64,000 nucleotides of DNA from JANQOH01 sp965201155 (GCA_965201155.1 OZ241752.1:2542001-2606000), one strand, 5' to 3'; shown: positions 25,991-34,956, numbered from the stretch's first letter. Notes: generated from the sequence alone by a model not told the origin. Translations and numbers: made by a program.

Positions 25991-26314
25991 ATGACCACAA
26001 CAAAAGTATCGGATGAGAGTTTCGAACAGGATGTTCTTCAGTCCGAGACTCCTGTACTTGTTGATTTCTGGGCAGAATGGTGCGGTCCTTGTAAAATGAT
26101 TGCTCCTGCCCTTGACGAACTTTCCAATGAATTCGGGGGTCGGATCACCGTTGCGAAAATGAACATCGATGATAATCCGAATACGCCGACTCGCTACAGC
26201 GTGCGGGGAATCCCCACCCTGCTACTGTTCAAGGATGGCAAGGTGGCGGCGATGAAAGTCGGCGCCGCGCCGAAAAGCGATCTCGCAAGCTGGGTGGAAA
26301 CCAATATAGCCTGA
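25991..26314 (+). CDS. trxA: Thioredoxin
   Basis: A 107-residue cytoplasmic thioredoxin, the general reductant of protein disulfides. The active site WCGPC is in LVDFWAEWCGPCKMIAPAL, the cis-proline loop is VRGIPTLLLFKDG, and length is exactly that of TrxA. The ATG at 25991 is preceded by AAAGGAGCG, a strong ribosome-binding site; longer in-frame starts upstream overlap a plausible promoter. It is a single-gene unit, converging with the aminotransferase gene across a hairpin. In many alphaproteobacteria trxA lies near addA or folC; here it does not. Confidence 0.97.
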   Translation: MTTTKVSDESFEQDVLQSETPVLVDFWAEWCGPCKMIAPALDELSNEFGGRITVAKMNIDDNPNTPTRYSVRGIPTLLLFKDGKVAAMKVGAAPKSDLASWVETNIA

Positions 26315-26337
26315 CGCCCTTGCGCCAATACGAAAGA

Positions 26338-26368
26338 GGCGCCGCCCGCCAATATTGCGGGCGGCGCC
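26338..26368. terminator. Hairpin between convergent trxA and aminotransferase genes
   Basis: A perfect 12-bp stem (GGCGCCGCCCGC and its complement) with a 7-base loop (CAATATT) lies between two convergent genes. It has no thymine run on either side, so it may be a bidirectional terminator that needs help or an RNA 3'-end stabiliser. Confidence 0.5.
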
Positions 26369-26420
26369 GGAATGACAGGGAAAATCGCTCCAGGACGCCC
26401 GGAGCCGTGGAAGCCGGGCG

Positions 26421-27770
26421 CTATGCAACCTCCTCCAGAACTTCGCCAACAACTCCGCACAGCTCGTCGATCTGGCTGCGTTCGATAATCAGCGGCGGCG
26501 ACAGGGCAATGATGTCAGCGGTGGTGCGCACCAGCACGCCCTTTTCAAAGGCGCGTGTGAAAGCGTCATAGGCGCGCGCCGTCGGACGCCCGGCGATCGG
26601 CTCCAGTTCGATTCCCGCCACAAGACCCATATTACGTACATCCATCACATGCGGGCGCCCGCGCAGATCATGCACTGCGTCCTCGAAATAGGGCGCCATT
26701 TCGGCCGCACGGTCGAACAGCGCGTCGTCGCGGTAGACGCCCAGCGTCGCCAGCCCGGCCGCGCAGGCCAGCGGATGCCCGGAATAGGTGTAGCCGTGGA
26801 ACAGTTCGATCAGATGTTCGGGGCCGTTGACGACGGCTTCGTGAATGCCTGTGCGCACCGCCACGCCACCCATCGGCACTGCGGCGTTGGTGAGGCCCTT
26901 GGCCATGGTCACCATGTCGGGAACGATGTTGAAGCGTTCACAGGCGAACGACGCGCCAAGGCGTCCGAAACCGGTGATAACCTCGTCGAAAATCAGCAGG
27001 ATGCCGTGGCGGTCACAGATTTCGCGCAGGCATTCAAGATAGCCGACCGGAGGGATGAGCACGCCTGTGGAACCGGCCATGGGTTCCACGATCACGGCAG
27101 CGATCGTGTCGGCGCCATGCAGGGCAACAAGTCCCTCCAGCGTCTCGGCGAGGTGGCCGCCCCACTGCGGCTGGCCGCGGCTGTACGCATTATGCTCCGG
27201 CGCGTGCGTGTGCGGCAGATGGTCGATGTCGCCCAGGCGGTTACGGAACTGACGCCGGTTATTGGCGATTCCACCGACGGAAAGACCGCCAAAGCCCACA
27301 CCGTGATACCCGCGCTCGCGGCCGATCAGCATGGTACGCGTGGGTTCGCCATTGGCCTGATGATAGGCCAGTGCGATCTTGAGCGCCGTATCGACCGATT
27401 CGGAGCCGGAATTGGTAAAGAACACATGGTCGAGATCACCGGGCATGAGCGCTGCAACCCGTGACGCCAGCTCGAACTGCAGCGGGTGGCCCATCTGGAA
27501 CGCCGGCGCATAATCCATGCGCGCCGCCTGGCGCTGAACCGCTTCAACGATTTCCGTCCGTCCGTGGCCGGCATTGACGCACCACAGGCCGGCGGTACCG
27601 TCCAGGATGCGGCGCCCGTCGGCGCTGCGGTAGTGCATATCTTCGGCCGAAACCAATAACCGCGGCGCTGCCTTGAACTGGCGGTTTGCCGTAAACGGCA
27701 TCCACAACGCCTCAAGATTGTTGGGATTGGCGATAAAGTCGTCCGCGAGGGCTGCTCCGGTTGCGTCCAT
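26421..27770 (-). CDS. Class III aminotransferase, beta-alanine/omega-amino acid:pyruvate type
   Basis: A 449-residue pyridoxal-phosphate enzyme. The N-terminus LEALWMPFTANRQFK is a signature of beta-alanine:pyruvate aminotransferases. The cofactor site shows FFTNSGSESVDTALKIAL, ILLIFDEVITGFGR (the conserved aspartate) and MVTMAKGLTNAAVPMGG (the Schiff-base lysine). It should move an amino group from an omega-amino acid or amine to pyruvate. It is divergent from the acyl-CoA ligase gene, with 83 bases between the starts. The partner FAD amine oxidase at 23107 could act on related amines, but they are not adjacent. Confidence 0.9.
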   Translation of the reverse strand: MDATGAALADDFIANPNNLEALWMPFTANRQFKAAPRLLVSAEDMHYRSADGRRILDGTAGLWCVNAGHGRTEIVEAVQRQAARMDYAPAFQMGHPLQFELASRVAALMPGDLDHVFFTNSGSESVDTALKIALAYHQANGEPTRTMLIGRERGYHGVGFGGLSVGGIANNRRQFRNRLGDIDHLPHTHAPEHNAYSRGQPQWGGHLAETLEGLVALHGADTIAAVIVEPMAGSTGVLIPPVGYLECLREICDRHGILLIFDEVITGFGRLGASFACERFNIVPDMVTMAKGLTNAAVPMGGVAVRTGIHEAVVNGPEHLIELFHGYTYSGHPLACAAGLATLGVYRDDALFDRAAEMAPYFEDAVHDLRGRPHVMDVRNMGLVAGIELEPIAGRPTARAYDAFTRAFEKGVLVRTTADIIALSPPLIIERSQIDELCGVVGEVLEEVA

Positions 27771-27853
27771 GGGTCGGCCTCCAGGTTCGGGTCACGGGGC
27801 CACAGTATCATGTTCTCACGCGGCAACCACATACGCGGCCACAAGGGAAACGC

Positions 27854-29440
27854 ATGAGTGACTGCCGCATGACGGCGGACTCGGCCGCCTTGGCGCGCCG
27901 AAGACGCCGCGCTAAAACCCCCGCCATGGTTGAGACGGTTCTCGATTTGCTGGGCGCCGGCGCGTCGTCGGCCCCGGCACTGGCTGCGCCGGACAGCGGT
28001 GCGCTGACTTACCATGGCTTGCGCGGCCATGTCCGCGCCGTCATCGACACGCTCAACGGGCGCGGTATCGGGCGCGGTGACCGGGTCGCGATCGTGCTGC
28101 CCAACGGCCCCGAAATGGCCAGCGCCTTCCTGTCGGTGGCGGCGGGCGCCACTGCGGCGCCGCTGAACCCCGCCTACCGGGCGGACGAATTCGCATTTTA
28201 TCTGGACGATCTTGATGCGCGCGCCGTCGTGCTTGAGGCGGGCGCCGACAGCCCCGTGCGCGATGTTGCCGCGCGGCGCAATCTCGCCATTCTTGAACTC
28301 GCGCCGCATGGCGGCATTCCGGGGTTGTTCGAGTTATCCGGTCGGGGTTCGGGGCGCGCCGCCCGCGGCGGCCCGGCAGCCGCCGATGATACCGCATTGA
28401 TATTGCACACGTCGGGCACCACGTCCCGCCCCAAAATCGTCCCCCTGACCCACGGCAATCTTGCTGCGTCCGCCCGCCATATCGGTGCGGCGCTGCGACT
28501 CGAGCCCGGTGATCGCGGTCTCAATGTCATGCCGCTGTTTCACATCCACGGGCTGATCGCCGCGGTTCTGTCCTCCGTCGCTGCGGGCAGCACCGTGGTG
28601 TGCACGCCGGGGTTCAACGCCTTGCGTTTCTTTGCGTGGCTGGCGGCGTGCGATCCGACCTGGTACACGGCGGTGCCGACCATGCATCAGGCGATTCTGG
28701 CCCGTGCGCCGCGCAATGCGGACATCATTGCCGGGGCGCGCCTGCGCTTTATCCGGTCGTCCTCTTCGTCACTTCCGCCGCAAGTCATGGCGGCGCTGGA
28801 GCGCACATTTTCGGCGCCCGTGATCGAATCCTACGGCATGACCGAAGCTTGCCACCAAATGACGAGCAATCCGCTGCCGCCGGAAGCGCGCAAGCCGGGC
28901 ACGGTGGGCATAGCGGCCGGCCCCGAAGTCGCGGTGCTGCGTGAAAGTGGAACACTGGCGCCCCCCGGCGAAACCGGCGAGGTCGTCATTCGCGGTCCCA
29001 ATGTGACTCCTGGTTACGGGGACAATCCCGAGGCCAACGCGCAGGCGTTTCATGACGGCTGGTTCCGCACCGGCGATCAGGGCGTGTTCGACGGGGAGGG
29101 GTATCTGACAATTACCGGTCGCCTCAAGGAGATCATCAATCGCGGCGGCGAGAAAATCAGCCCCCGGGAAGTCGACGAGATTCTCATGGACCATCCTGAC
29201 GTAACCCAGGCGGTGACATTTGCCGTGCCGCATGAGCGGCTCGGCGAAGATGTGGCCGCCGCGGTGGTGCTGCGGGAGAATGCGTCGGCCGGTGAGCGCG
29301 ACCTGCGTGATTTCACGGCGGAACGACTGGCGGCGTTCAAGGTGCCGCGCCGCATCGTATTTCTTGACGAAATTCCGAAAGGCCCCACCGGCAAGCTGCA
29401 ACGCATCGGTCTGGCCCGCACGCTGGGTCTGGCGTCATGA
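27854..29440 (+). CDS. Acyl-CoA ligase, AMP-binding family
   Basis: A 528-residue adenylate-forming enzyme that would activate a carboxylic acid to its CoA thioester. Motifs in order: the phosphate-binding loop LILHTSGTTSRPKIVPLTHGN, a mid-protein VIESYGMTEACHQMTSNPLP, DGWFRTGDQGVFDGEGYLTI, and the C-terminal GRLKEIINRGGEKISPREVDE with the catalytic lysine in GPTGKLQRIGLA. The sequence resembles the oxalyl-CoA synthetase/Pcs60-like branch, but substrate assignment is uncertain. The ATG at 27854 was selected; a longer start at 27761 runs into the divergent gene. Its stop overlaps the next gene by 4 bases (ATGA), so the two are translationally coupled. Confidence 0.88.
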   Translation: MSDCRMTADSAALARRRRRAKTPAMVETVLDLLGAGASSAPALAAPDSGALTYHGLRGHVRAVIDTLNGRGIGRGDRVAIVLPNGPEMASAFLSVAAGATAAPLNPAYRADEFAFYLDDLDARAVVLEAGADSPVRDVAARRNLAILELAPHGGIPGLFELSGRGSGRAARGGPAAADDTALILHTSGTTSRPKIVPLTHGNLAASARHIGAALRLEPGDRGLNVMPLFHIHGLIAAVLSSVAAGSTVVCTPGFNALRFFAWLAACDPTWYTAVPTMHQAILARAPRNADIIAGARLRFIRSSSSSLPPQVMAALERTFSAPVIESYGMTEACHQMTSNPLPPEARKPGTVGIAAGPEVAVLRESGTLAPPGETGEVVIRGPNVTPGYGDNPEANAQAFHDGWFRTGDQGVFDGEGYLTITGRLKEIINRGGEKISPREVDEILMDHPDVTQAVTFAVPHERLGEDVAAAVVLRENASAGERDLRDFTAERLAAFKVPRRIVFLDEIPKGPTGKLQRIGLARTLGLAS

Positions 29441-30417
29441 AGATCGCGATTTACGGCGCCGGCGCAATCGGCGGATATATGGCCGCGCGCCTCGCGCGCA
29501 CCGATGCAGAGGTGGTGCTCATCGCCCGCGGCGCCAAGCTGGAAGCGATCCGCCGCAACGGCCTGCGGCTGTTCAGCGACAGGGAAGATTTCACGGTTTC
29601 CGTCGCCTGCACCGACGACCCCGCCGAAGCTGGCGTTCAGGACTATGTGGTGCTGGCGATGAAGGCGCACTCAATTCCCGCAGTGGCACCGCTTTTGCGG
29701 CCCATGCTGGGGCCGCAAACCGCTGTGGTGCCCGCGGTCAACGGCGTCCCTTGGTGGTTCTTTTATCGCCTTGGCGGGGCGTGGGACGGACAACGACTGG
29801 AAAGTCTTGATCCGGGCGGGGCGCAATGGACCCATATCGGCCCGGAACGGGTGATCGGCTGCGTCGTATATCCTGCGGCCGAAGTTTTGGAACCCGGCGT
29901 GGTTCGCCATATCTCGCTTGACCGCATGCCCGTCGGCGAGCCTGACGGGGCGCGTTCGGAGCGCGCCGGCGCCTTGTCTCGCGCCATGGCCGCCGCCGGA
30001 ATGAGGGCGCCGGTGCGCCCGCGCATTCGCGACGATATCTGGATCAAGCTCTGGGGAAACGCCACATTCAACCCGGTGAGCCTGCTCACCGGCGCGACGC
30101 TGGAGGAAATCGCCGGCGATGACTCTGTGCGCGCAGGCGTGCGCCAGATGATGATCGAGGTGGAGGATATCGGCAAGCGGTTGGGTCTCCGCCTGTCCGT
30201 CGATCTCGATCGCCGCCTCGCCGGCGCCGGCGCGGTCGGTGCGCACAAGACATCGACCCTGCAGGACCTGGAAAACGGACGCACGGTGGAACTGGTGCCC
30301 TTGATCGGTGCGGTGATTGAAATCGGGCGCAAGATCGGCGCGCCGACGCCGACACTCGACCTGATTTATGCGCTCGCCCGACAGCGCGCACGCACAGCCG
30401 GTGTCTGGCCTGATTGA
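29437..30417 (+). CDS. 2-dehydropantoate 2-reductase family protein
   Basis: A 326-residue member of the ketopantoate reductase family. The NADP-binding motif KIAIYGAGAIGGYMAARLAR is at the very N-terminus; the C-terminal helical domain has IWIKLWGNATFNPVSLLTG (conserved lysine and asparagine) and KTSTLQDLENGRTVELVPLIG. PanE makes pantoate for CoA, but many paralogues reduce other 2-oxo acids. Coupling by a 4-base overlap to an acyl-CoA ligase argues for a catabolic paralogue rather than housekeeping PanE. No panB or panC is nearby. Confidence 0.85.
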   Translation: MKIAIYGAGAIGGYMAARLARTDAEVVLIARGAKLEAIRRNGLRLFSDREDFTVSVACTDDPAEAGVQDYVVLAMKAHSIPAVAPLLRPMLGPQTAVVPAVNGVPWWFFYRLGGAWDGQRLESLDPGGAQWTHIGPERVIGCVVYPAAEVLEPGVVRHISLDRMPVGEPDGARSERAGALSRAMAAAGMRAPVRPRIRDDIWIKLWGNATFNPVSLLTGATLEEIAGDDSVRAGVRQMMIEVEDIGKRLGLRLSVDLDRRLAGAGAVGAHKTSTLQDLENGRTVELVPLIGAVIEIGRKIGAPTPTLDLIYALARQRARTAGVWPD

Positions 30418-30427
30418 AACCCCGGTA

Positions 30428-31054
30428 TCAGTTCCCCAGCAATGCCGGTATCGCCGGCATCAGCTCAAGTGCAAGGTCGTGGCGCGGCGTGCGTCCGGCC
30501 GCTGCGTAACGGACGAAACCGCGTTTGTCGACAAGCCATATACCGGGCGTGATTGCCGCACTGGAGGCGCTCCGAAGATCGCGCGTCGGTGCGGCGGCGA
30601 ACACGCCGGACCGTTGGTCCAGCCGGAAATGCGTCGCCCAGAGCGCCGCGTCCCCCGCGTCGGGGGCGTCTTCTGCAACATTGTAGATGAGCAGATGGAC
30701 GACTGCGAGATCGTCGTCTTCGAGACGGGAATTGCCAAAGCGCATCATATCGGATTCCAGCGCCCGCACACCGGCATCCGGGCGTATGCCGCCCACGCCG
30801 CCCAGCGTGTGTCCGCCGGCATAGGCATTCGACGCAGGCGACGCCATGGCGGCGGTATGCACCAGCACAACCTTGCCTGCGAAATCGCTGATGCGCAGTT
30901 CCTCCCCGCGATGGTCAACAGTCGCGATATTCGGAAACGGCTTACCGAATTCCGGCGGCCAATCGCTGAGCCAGTCCGTCAGCAGCCTGTCGCCGGCAAT
31001 GATCACTACTGCGGCGGCTATCGCGGCAACCGCGAGTACCACGGTCCGGGTCAT
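30428..31054 (-). CDS. Redoxin-like membrane-anchored protein lacking active-site cysteines
   Basis: A 208-residue protein with an N-terminal hydrophobic anchor (VVLAVAAIAAAVVIIAG, residues 4-20) and a thioredoxin-like domain. FPNIATVDHRGEELRISDFAGKVVLVHTAAM is the usual opening of SCO, TlpA and glutathione-peroxidase-like folds, and GIWLVDKRGFVRYAAAGRTP the later strand pair. Where these families have a redox cysteine, just after the strand KVVLVHTA, the sequence reads AMASPASNAYAGG; no cysteine occurs anywhere in the protein. It may be a structural or ligand-binding descendant. It is divergent from the methyltransferase gene (86 bases) and converges with the reductase gene upstream in the map. 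Confidence 0.6.
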   Translation of the reverse strand: MTRTVVLAVAAIAAAVVIIAGDRLLTDWLSDWPPEFGKPFPNIATVDHRGEELRISDFAGKVVLVHTAAMASPASNAYAGGHTLGGVGGIRPDAGVRALESDMMRFGNSRLEDDDLAVVHLLIYNVAEDAPDAGDAALWATHFRLDQRSGVFAAAPTRDLRSASSAAITPGIWLVDKRGFVRYAAAGRTPRHDLALELMPAIPALLGN

Positions 31055-31140
31055 GGGTGTCTCTCCGTCTCATCGGCATCAACGGCGCGGTAGCGGAACA
31101 TACGGGGCAGAATATACGAAATGACTCGTCATCCGGCCCG

Positions 31141-32034
31141 ATGACAGACGACACGCGGATTTTCGACCGGCAGTTGCTGCGCTTGCGAAGGGAGCGGGCG
31201 GCGAGCGGTTTCGCCGGTTATCGTTTTCTCTTTGACGAGGCAGCGGGGATTCTTGCCGAGCGGCTGGGTGACGTCCGGCGGCCCTTTTTCACCGCGCTCG
31301 ACCTCGGCTGCCGCGACGGCCTGATGGCGCGCGCGTCCGGTGCCGGAGAAAAAATCGACTTTCTCGTCCAGGCTGACCCTGCATTGGCCATGGTGACGCG
31401 CGCGCCGCGTCCCGGGCTGGTGCTTGATGAGGAAGCGCTCCCATTTCGCGCCAACAGCTTCGACCTTGTGGTCAGCGTGCTGGATTTGCATTGGGTCAAT
31501 GATCTGCCTGGCGCCTTGATCCAGATTCTGCGCATCCTGCGACCCGACGGCCTCGCGCTTCTGGCGTTGTTCGGCGCCGGTACCCTGGCCGAACTGCGCG
31601 CCGGCCTCATGCAGGCGGAACTGGACGGCGGCGGCAGGGCAGGGGTGCGGGTCCCGCCGTTTCTTGACGTACGAACCGCCGGGAGCCTGCTGCAACGCGC
31701 CGGATTTGCCCTGCCGGTGGTTGATGAATCGAGCCTGCATGTGCGTTTCGCCAATGCACAGCGCCTGCTTGCCGACCTGCGCGGTATGGGTGAGACCAAC
31801 ATGCTGCGCCGCGGTGCGCGTGCGCCGCTGCCGCGCGCCGCTCTGAGACGCTTTCTGGCCGCTGCGCCCGCCCCCTATGACTGCCGATTCTCGATCATTA
31901 CGATGACGGGCTGGAAACCGCATGAGAGCCAGCCGCAGCCGCGTCCTCCGGGCAGTGCATCGGGCCGGCTCGCCGACGCCCTCGACGCAGCGGAACACGG
32001 GGCCGGTGAGGCGGCCTTACCCCGCCGCCGCTGA
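31141..32034 (+). CDS. SAM-dependent methyltransferase-fold protein (BioC/NDUFAF5-like)
   Basis: A 297-residue protein. It opens with IFDRQLLRLRRERAA, a start shared with the NDUFAF5-like group of alphaproteobacterial methyltransferase-fold proteins. The binding domain shows ALDLGCRDGLMARASG (motif I), LPFRANSFDLVVSVLDLHWVNDLPG and LRPDGLALLALFGAGTL. The C-terminal FSIITMTGWKPHESQPQPRPPG is also typical of this group. NDUFAF5 hydroxylates a complex I subunit in mitochondria, while BioC acts in biotin synthesis; the bacterial role here is open. The ATG at 31141 gives the right N-terminus. Its last 18 bases overlap the end of the convergent gene. Confidence 0.8.
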   Translation: MTDDTRIFDRQLLRLRRERAASGFAGYRFLFDEAAGILAERLGDVRRPFFTALDLGCRDGLMARASGAGEKIDFLVQADPALAMVTRAPRPGLVLDEEALPFRANSFDLVVSVLDLHWVNDLPGALIQILRILRPDGLALLALFGAGTLAELRAGLMQAELDGGGRAGVRVPPFLDVRTAGSLLQRAGFALPVVDESSLHVRFANAQRLLADLRGMGETNMLRRGARAPLPRAALRRFLAAAPAPYDCRFSIITMTGWKPHESQPQPRPPGSASGRLADALDAAEHGAGEAALPRRR

Positions 32035-32871
32035 AGCGAGGCGCAGGATCAGGGGCCGGTCCGCCGCGGGCATTGGCAATGCGCCGAGACGCGCGGGTTC
32101 GACCCACGCCATCGCCTGGCCTTCCCGCGGGCGCGGTGCGCCGCGCCATGACCGGCATCGCAGAAGTGGCATCATGAGATGGAATCCACCATAGTCGTGA
32201 CAGGTAATGTCCCACGGTTCGACATTCGCCGGAGACACCTCAAGGCCGAGTTCTTCCTCCAATTCTCGCACCACAGTTCGGGGCGGGCGCTCCCCCGGTT
32301 CAACCTTGCCGCCGGGAAATTCCCACAGGCCGGCCATCGATTTGCCTTGCGGGCGTTGCGTGAGCAGCACGCGGCGGTTGTCGTCGAACAACGCCGCCGC
32401 TGCCACATAGAGCGTTTTTTTCGCACCCGTGTCGTGGCCCGCATGGATGTCATGCGGCGCCGCAATGTCCCGGGAACTGGCGTTGCCAATGTGTGCGAGC
32501 TGCAGTGTGCCGACACCGAACGCCGCCATGCTGCGTCGAACCTCGAGTGCTGCGTTCGGCATCGGACACTCGGGCGAGATGCGGCATGAGAGGACGCCCG
32601 CCCGCGCCGCAGCCAACGCCAGTTCGACCACGCCGAGCGGTACGCCGCCGCCGCGCGGCAGTATCAGGAATGCGAAGCGGTCGCCGGCAAGCAGGTCGCG
32701 CCGCGCCTGCGCGATCCATTCCTGCCAAGTATGCAGTGCTTCAGTTTTGTTCGCGGGCGCGGCGGAGGAAAAGTGCTGCTGTTCGGGAAATATCTTCGAC
32801 AATGCGGCGGCATCGTCGGGTTCGGCGGGTCGCAGCAGAAACCGGTCGGTCTCGAACGGCGCGAAACTCAC
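32017..32871 (-). CDS. mutT: Fusion of degenerate GNAT domain and MutT-type Nudix hydrolase
   Basis: A 284-residue protein in two parts. Residues 1 to about 145 resemble a GNAT acetyltransferase (FETDRFLLRPAEPDDAAAL, FAFLILPRGGGVPLGVVELAL, AAFGVGTLQLAHIGNASSRD), but the acetyl-CoA loop R/Q-x-x-G-x-A is not recognisable; the matching stretch reads CPMPNAALEVRR. Residues about 150-284 are a MutT-type Nudix domain, with the Nudix box G-x5-E-x7-RELEEELGL in the stretch beginning GGKVEPGERPP, expected to hydrolyse 8-oxo-dGTP. Separate GNAT and mutT genes after argJ are common in alphaproteobacteria, so a gene fusion with decay of the first domain is the likely history. It overlaps argJ by 4 bases. 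Confidence 0.8.
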   Translation of the reverse strand: MSFAPFETDRFLLRPAEPDDAAALSKIFPEQQHFSSAAPANKTEALHTWQEWIAQARRDLLAGDRFAFLILPRGGGVPLGVVELALAAARAGVLSCRISPECPMPNAALEVRRSMAAFGVGTLQLAHIGNASSRDIAAPHDIHAGHDTGAKKTLYVAAAALFDDNRRVLLTQRPQGKSMAGLWEFPGGKVEPGERPPRTVVRELEEELGLEVSPANVEPWDITCHDYGGFHLMMPLLRCRSWRGAPRPREGQAMAWVEPARLGALPMPAADRPLILRLASAAAG

Positions 32872-34097
32872 GAGCGATAGTCGGCGTTGATCGAGATATA
32901 TCCGTGCGTGAGGTCGCAGGTCCAGACGGTGGCCTGGCCGTTGCCTACGCCCACATCCGCCCGCAGGGTGATCTCACTGCCTTTCATATATTCAGCGACC
33001 GGTCTTTCGTCATAACCGGGCCGGACCTGGCCGTTTCCCGTGATCAGATGTGGGCCGAACCAGATCCGCAGCCTGTCGCGGTCGGCCTTTTCCCCGGCCT
33101 TGCCGACGGCCATCACCACGCGGCCCCAATTGGGGTCCTCGCCGGCAAGCGCAGTCTTGACCAATGGCGAATTGGCAATGGCAAACGCGATGGTCTTTGC
33201 CGCCCGGTCGCTTTCGGCTCCGCTCACGGTGACGGTGACGAACTTGGTGGCGCCTTCCCCGTCGCGAACGATCTGGTGCGCAAGGTCCAGCATCACGCGG
33301 TCCAGGGCCACTCGAAAATCGCCCAATCGGTCGTCGCCTGCGTCAACCGGCGCGGGGTCGGCCGCAACTGCTCCGGTGGCAAACAGCAGGACTGTGTCGC
33401 TGGTCGACATGTCGCTGTCCACCGTGACGGCGTTGAACGAGCGGTCGGCGCCCGCCTTCAACATCTCCTGCAACAGCGGTGTGGGCAGCGCGGCATCGGT
33501 CATCACATAGGCCAGCATGGTTGCCATGTCAGGGGCGATCATCCCCGAGCCTTTCGCTATGCCGTTAATGGTGACCTCGTGCCCATCCAGCGTCGCGCGT
33601 GCGGTGGCGGATTTGGCGAATGTATCGGTGGTCCTGATGGCGTCGGCGGCCTCGGCCCAGCCGTCCCGGTGCAGGGCGCCGTACAGTTGCGGCAGTGCAT
33701 CGGTGATCTTTTCCACCGGCAGCGGTTCGCCGATCACGCCCGTCGACGAGACACACACCGCATCTTCCGGGCAGCCCGCAAGCGCGGCCACCGCGGCGAC
33801 CGTGTCCTGGACGGCCTGTTCGCCAGCCCGGCCGGTGAAAGCGTTGGCATTGCCGGAATTTACCACCAGCGCCCGTGCGCGGCCCCTTCCGGCGACGGCA
33901 CGCGACCAGGATACCGCCGGCGATGCAGTGGCCGACCGCGTGAACACGCCGGCCACGCTGACATCCTTGTCGAATACCGCCAACATGAGGTCGCGCCGTC
34001 CGCTATAGCGAACCCCCGACGCCGCTGCGCCAAGGCGGACGCCGGCCAGCGGCGGCAAAAGCACTGGCGCCGGCGCCAGTGGGGAACGTTCGGCCAT
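32868..34097 (-). CDS. argJ: Bifunctional glutamate N-acetyltransferase / amino-acid N-acetyltransferase (ornithine acetyltransferase)
   Basis: A 409-residue enzyme of arginine synthesis. It moves the acetyl group from N-acetylornithine to glutamate, which recycles it; bifunctional forms also use acetyl-CoA. Signatures: ARALVVNSGNANAFTG, VCVSSTGVIGEPLP and IAPDMATMLAYVMTDAAL, where the threonine of the ATML motif is the site of self-cleavage into alpha and beta chains and the new nucleophile. The start at 34097 follows the stop of the parvulin gene by 7 bases; an upstream in-frame start at 34151 would overlap it. It is followed by the GNAT-Nudix fusion with an ATGA overlap. Confidence 0.95.
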   Translation of the reverse strand: MAERSPLAPAPVLLPPLAGVRLGAAASGVRYSGRRDLMLAVFDKDVSVAGVFTRSATASPAVSWSRAVAGRGRARALVVNSGNANAFTGRAGEQAVQDTVAAVAALAGCPEDAVCVSSTGVIGEPLPVEKITDALPQLYGALHRDGWAEAADAIRTTDTFAKSATARATLDGHEVTINGIAKGSGMIAPDMATMLAYVMTDAALPTPLLQEMLKAGADRSFNAVTVDSDMSTSDTVLLFATGAVAADPAPVDAGDDRLGDFRVALDRVMLDLAHQIVRDGEGATKFVTVTVSGAESDRAAKTIAFAIANSPLVKTALAGEDPNWGRVVMAVGKAGEKADRDRLRIWFGPHLITGNGQVRPGYDERPVAEYMKGSEITLRADVGVGNGQATVWTCDLTHGYISINADYRS

Positions 34098-34104
34098 GAT
34101 CCTG

Positions 34105-34956
34105 CTATCGCGCCTGCTCTGCCGGGTCCAGCGGTGACCCGTCGCGCGCAAACCGTTCCACCGGGTGCGCTGACCGCAACTGCGTCAGCACTGCCTGGGC
34201 CGCTTCTTCCCGCAGGTTGCGATAGAGCGACTCGCGCAACTGGTCGAACGGCGGAACCGGCATGGCCCGGATGTCTTCAAGCTTGATCAAATGCCAGCCA
34301 TATTCCGTGGGGAAGGGCGGCGAGACCTGCCCTGTCTCAAGCTGCCGCGCGACCGCGACAATCGGCGCAAGCATATTGGCTTCGGAGAAATAGCCCAGAT
34401 CGCCGCCGCGGTCGGCGCCGGGGAATGAAAGTGAACGGGCGATATCGGCGAAATCCTCGCCGGCGCGGATACGTGCGTACACCTCCCGCGCCTCCGCTTG
34501 GTTCGCGGTGCGAATGCGCCGCGCCCGCATTTCGGTCTTGTTTGCGGCATCGGCCACAACCTGCTCATAGCGCTCCTGCAGCGCCGCCTCCGAAACCAGC
34601 GCTCCGATTTCCCGCTGCAGATACGTGTCAGTCAGAATGCGCCGCTCGATATCGATCATCCTGCGAATGTGGGAGGGGCTTTCGCGCAATCCCTCGGCAA
34701 CCGCCGCATTATACACCAGTGACTGATCGATTCTCTCTTGCAGGATCTGCTCATACAGGGACTCGAACGGCGTTGCGGTCCGTTGTTCCTCCGGCAGTGA
34801 ATACATGATGCCCATGATTTCCGAGAGCATGAGGTCTTCCGCGCCGATCCGTGCGACCACGGCGTCTCCGGGGATCGGCTCATCCTGCGCCGCCGCCGGC
34901 GATGCGGCGAGAAACAGCGTGGCCGCAGCAATTCGGCGAATACGACTTGAAAGCAT
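34105..34956 (-). CDS. Periplasmic peptidyl-prolyl isomerase, parvulin/SurA type
   Basis: A 283-residue exported chaperone-isomerase. A signal peptide (residues 1-23, RIAAATLFLAASPAAAQ) is followed by a SurA_N-like helical region (LYEQILQERIDQSLVYNAAVAEGL) and a parvulin domain with ARRIRTANQAEAREVYARIRAGEDF, GADRGGDLGYF and SPPFPTEYGWHLIKLEDIR. It should assist folding of outer-membrane or periplasmic proteins. The ATG at 34956 puts the signal peptide first; an upstream start at 35055 adds 33 unrelated residues. It is the first gene of the parvulin, argJ, mutT run. In related genomes secA often lies divergently upstream; here an insertion-sequence pair is found instead. Confidence 0.88.
   Translation of the reverse strand: MLSSRIRRIAAATLFLAASPAAAQDEPIPGDAVVARIGAEDLMLSEIMGIMYSLPEEQRTATPFESLYEQILQERIDQSLVYNAAVAEGLRESPSHIRRMIDIERRILTDTYLQREIGALVSEAALQERYEQVVADAANKTEMRARRIRTANQAEAREVYARIRAGEDFADIARSLSFPGADRGGDLGYFSEANMLAPIVAVARQLETGQVSPPFPTEYGWHLIKLEDIRAMPVPPFDQLRESLYRNLREEAAQAVLTQLRSAHPVERFARDGSPLDPAEQAR

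Noticed and set aside
32493..34286. Long plus-strand frame of 597 codons
   Set aside because: It is antisense to mutT, argJ and the parvulin gene, has no domain, and is rich in Arg, Gly and His, as expected from an opposite-strand shadow in GC-rich DNA.
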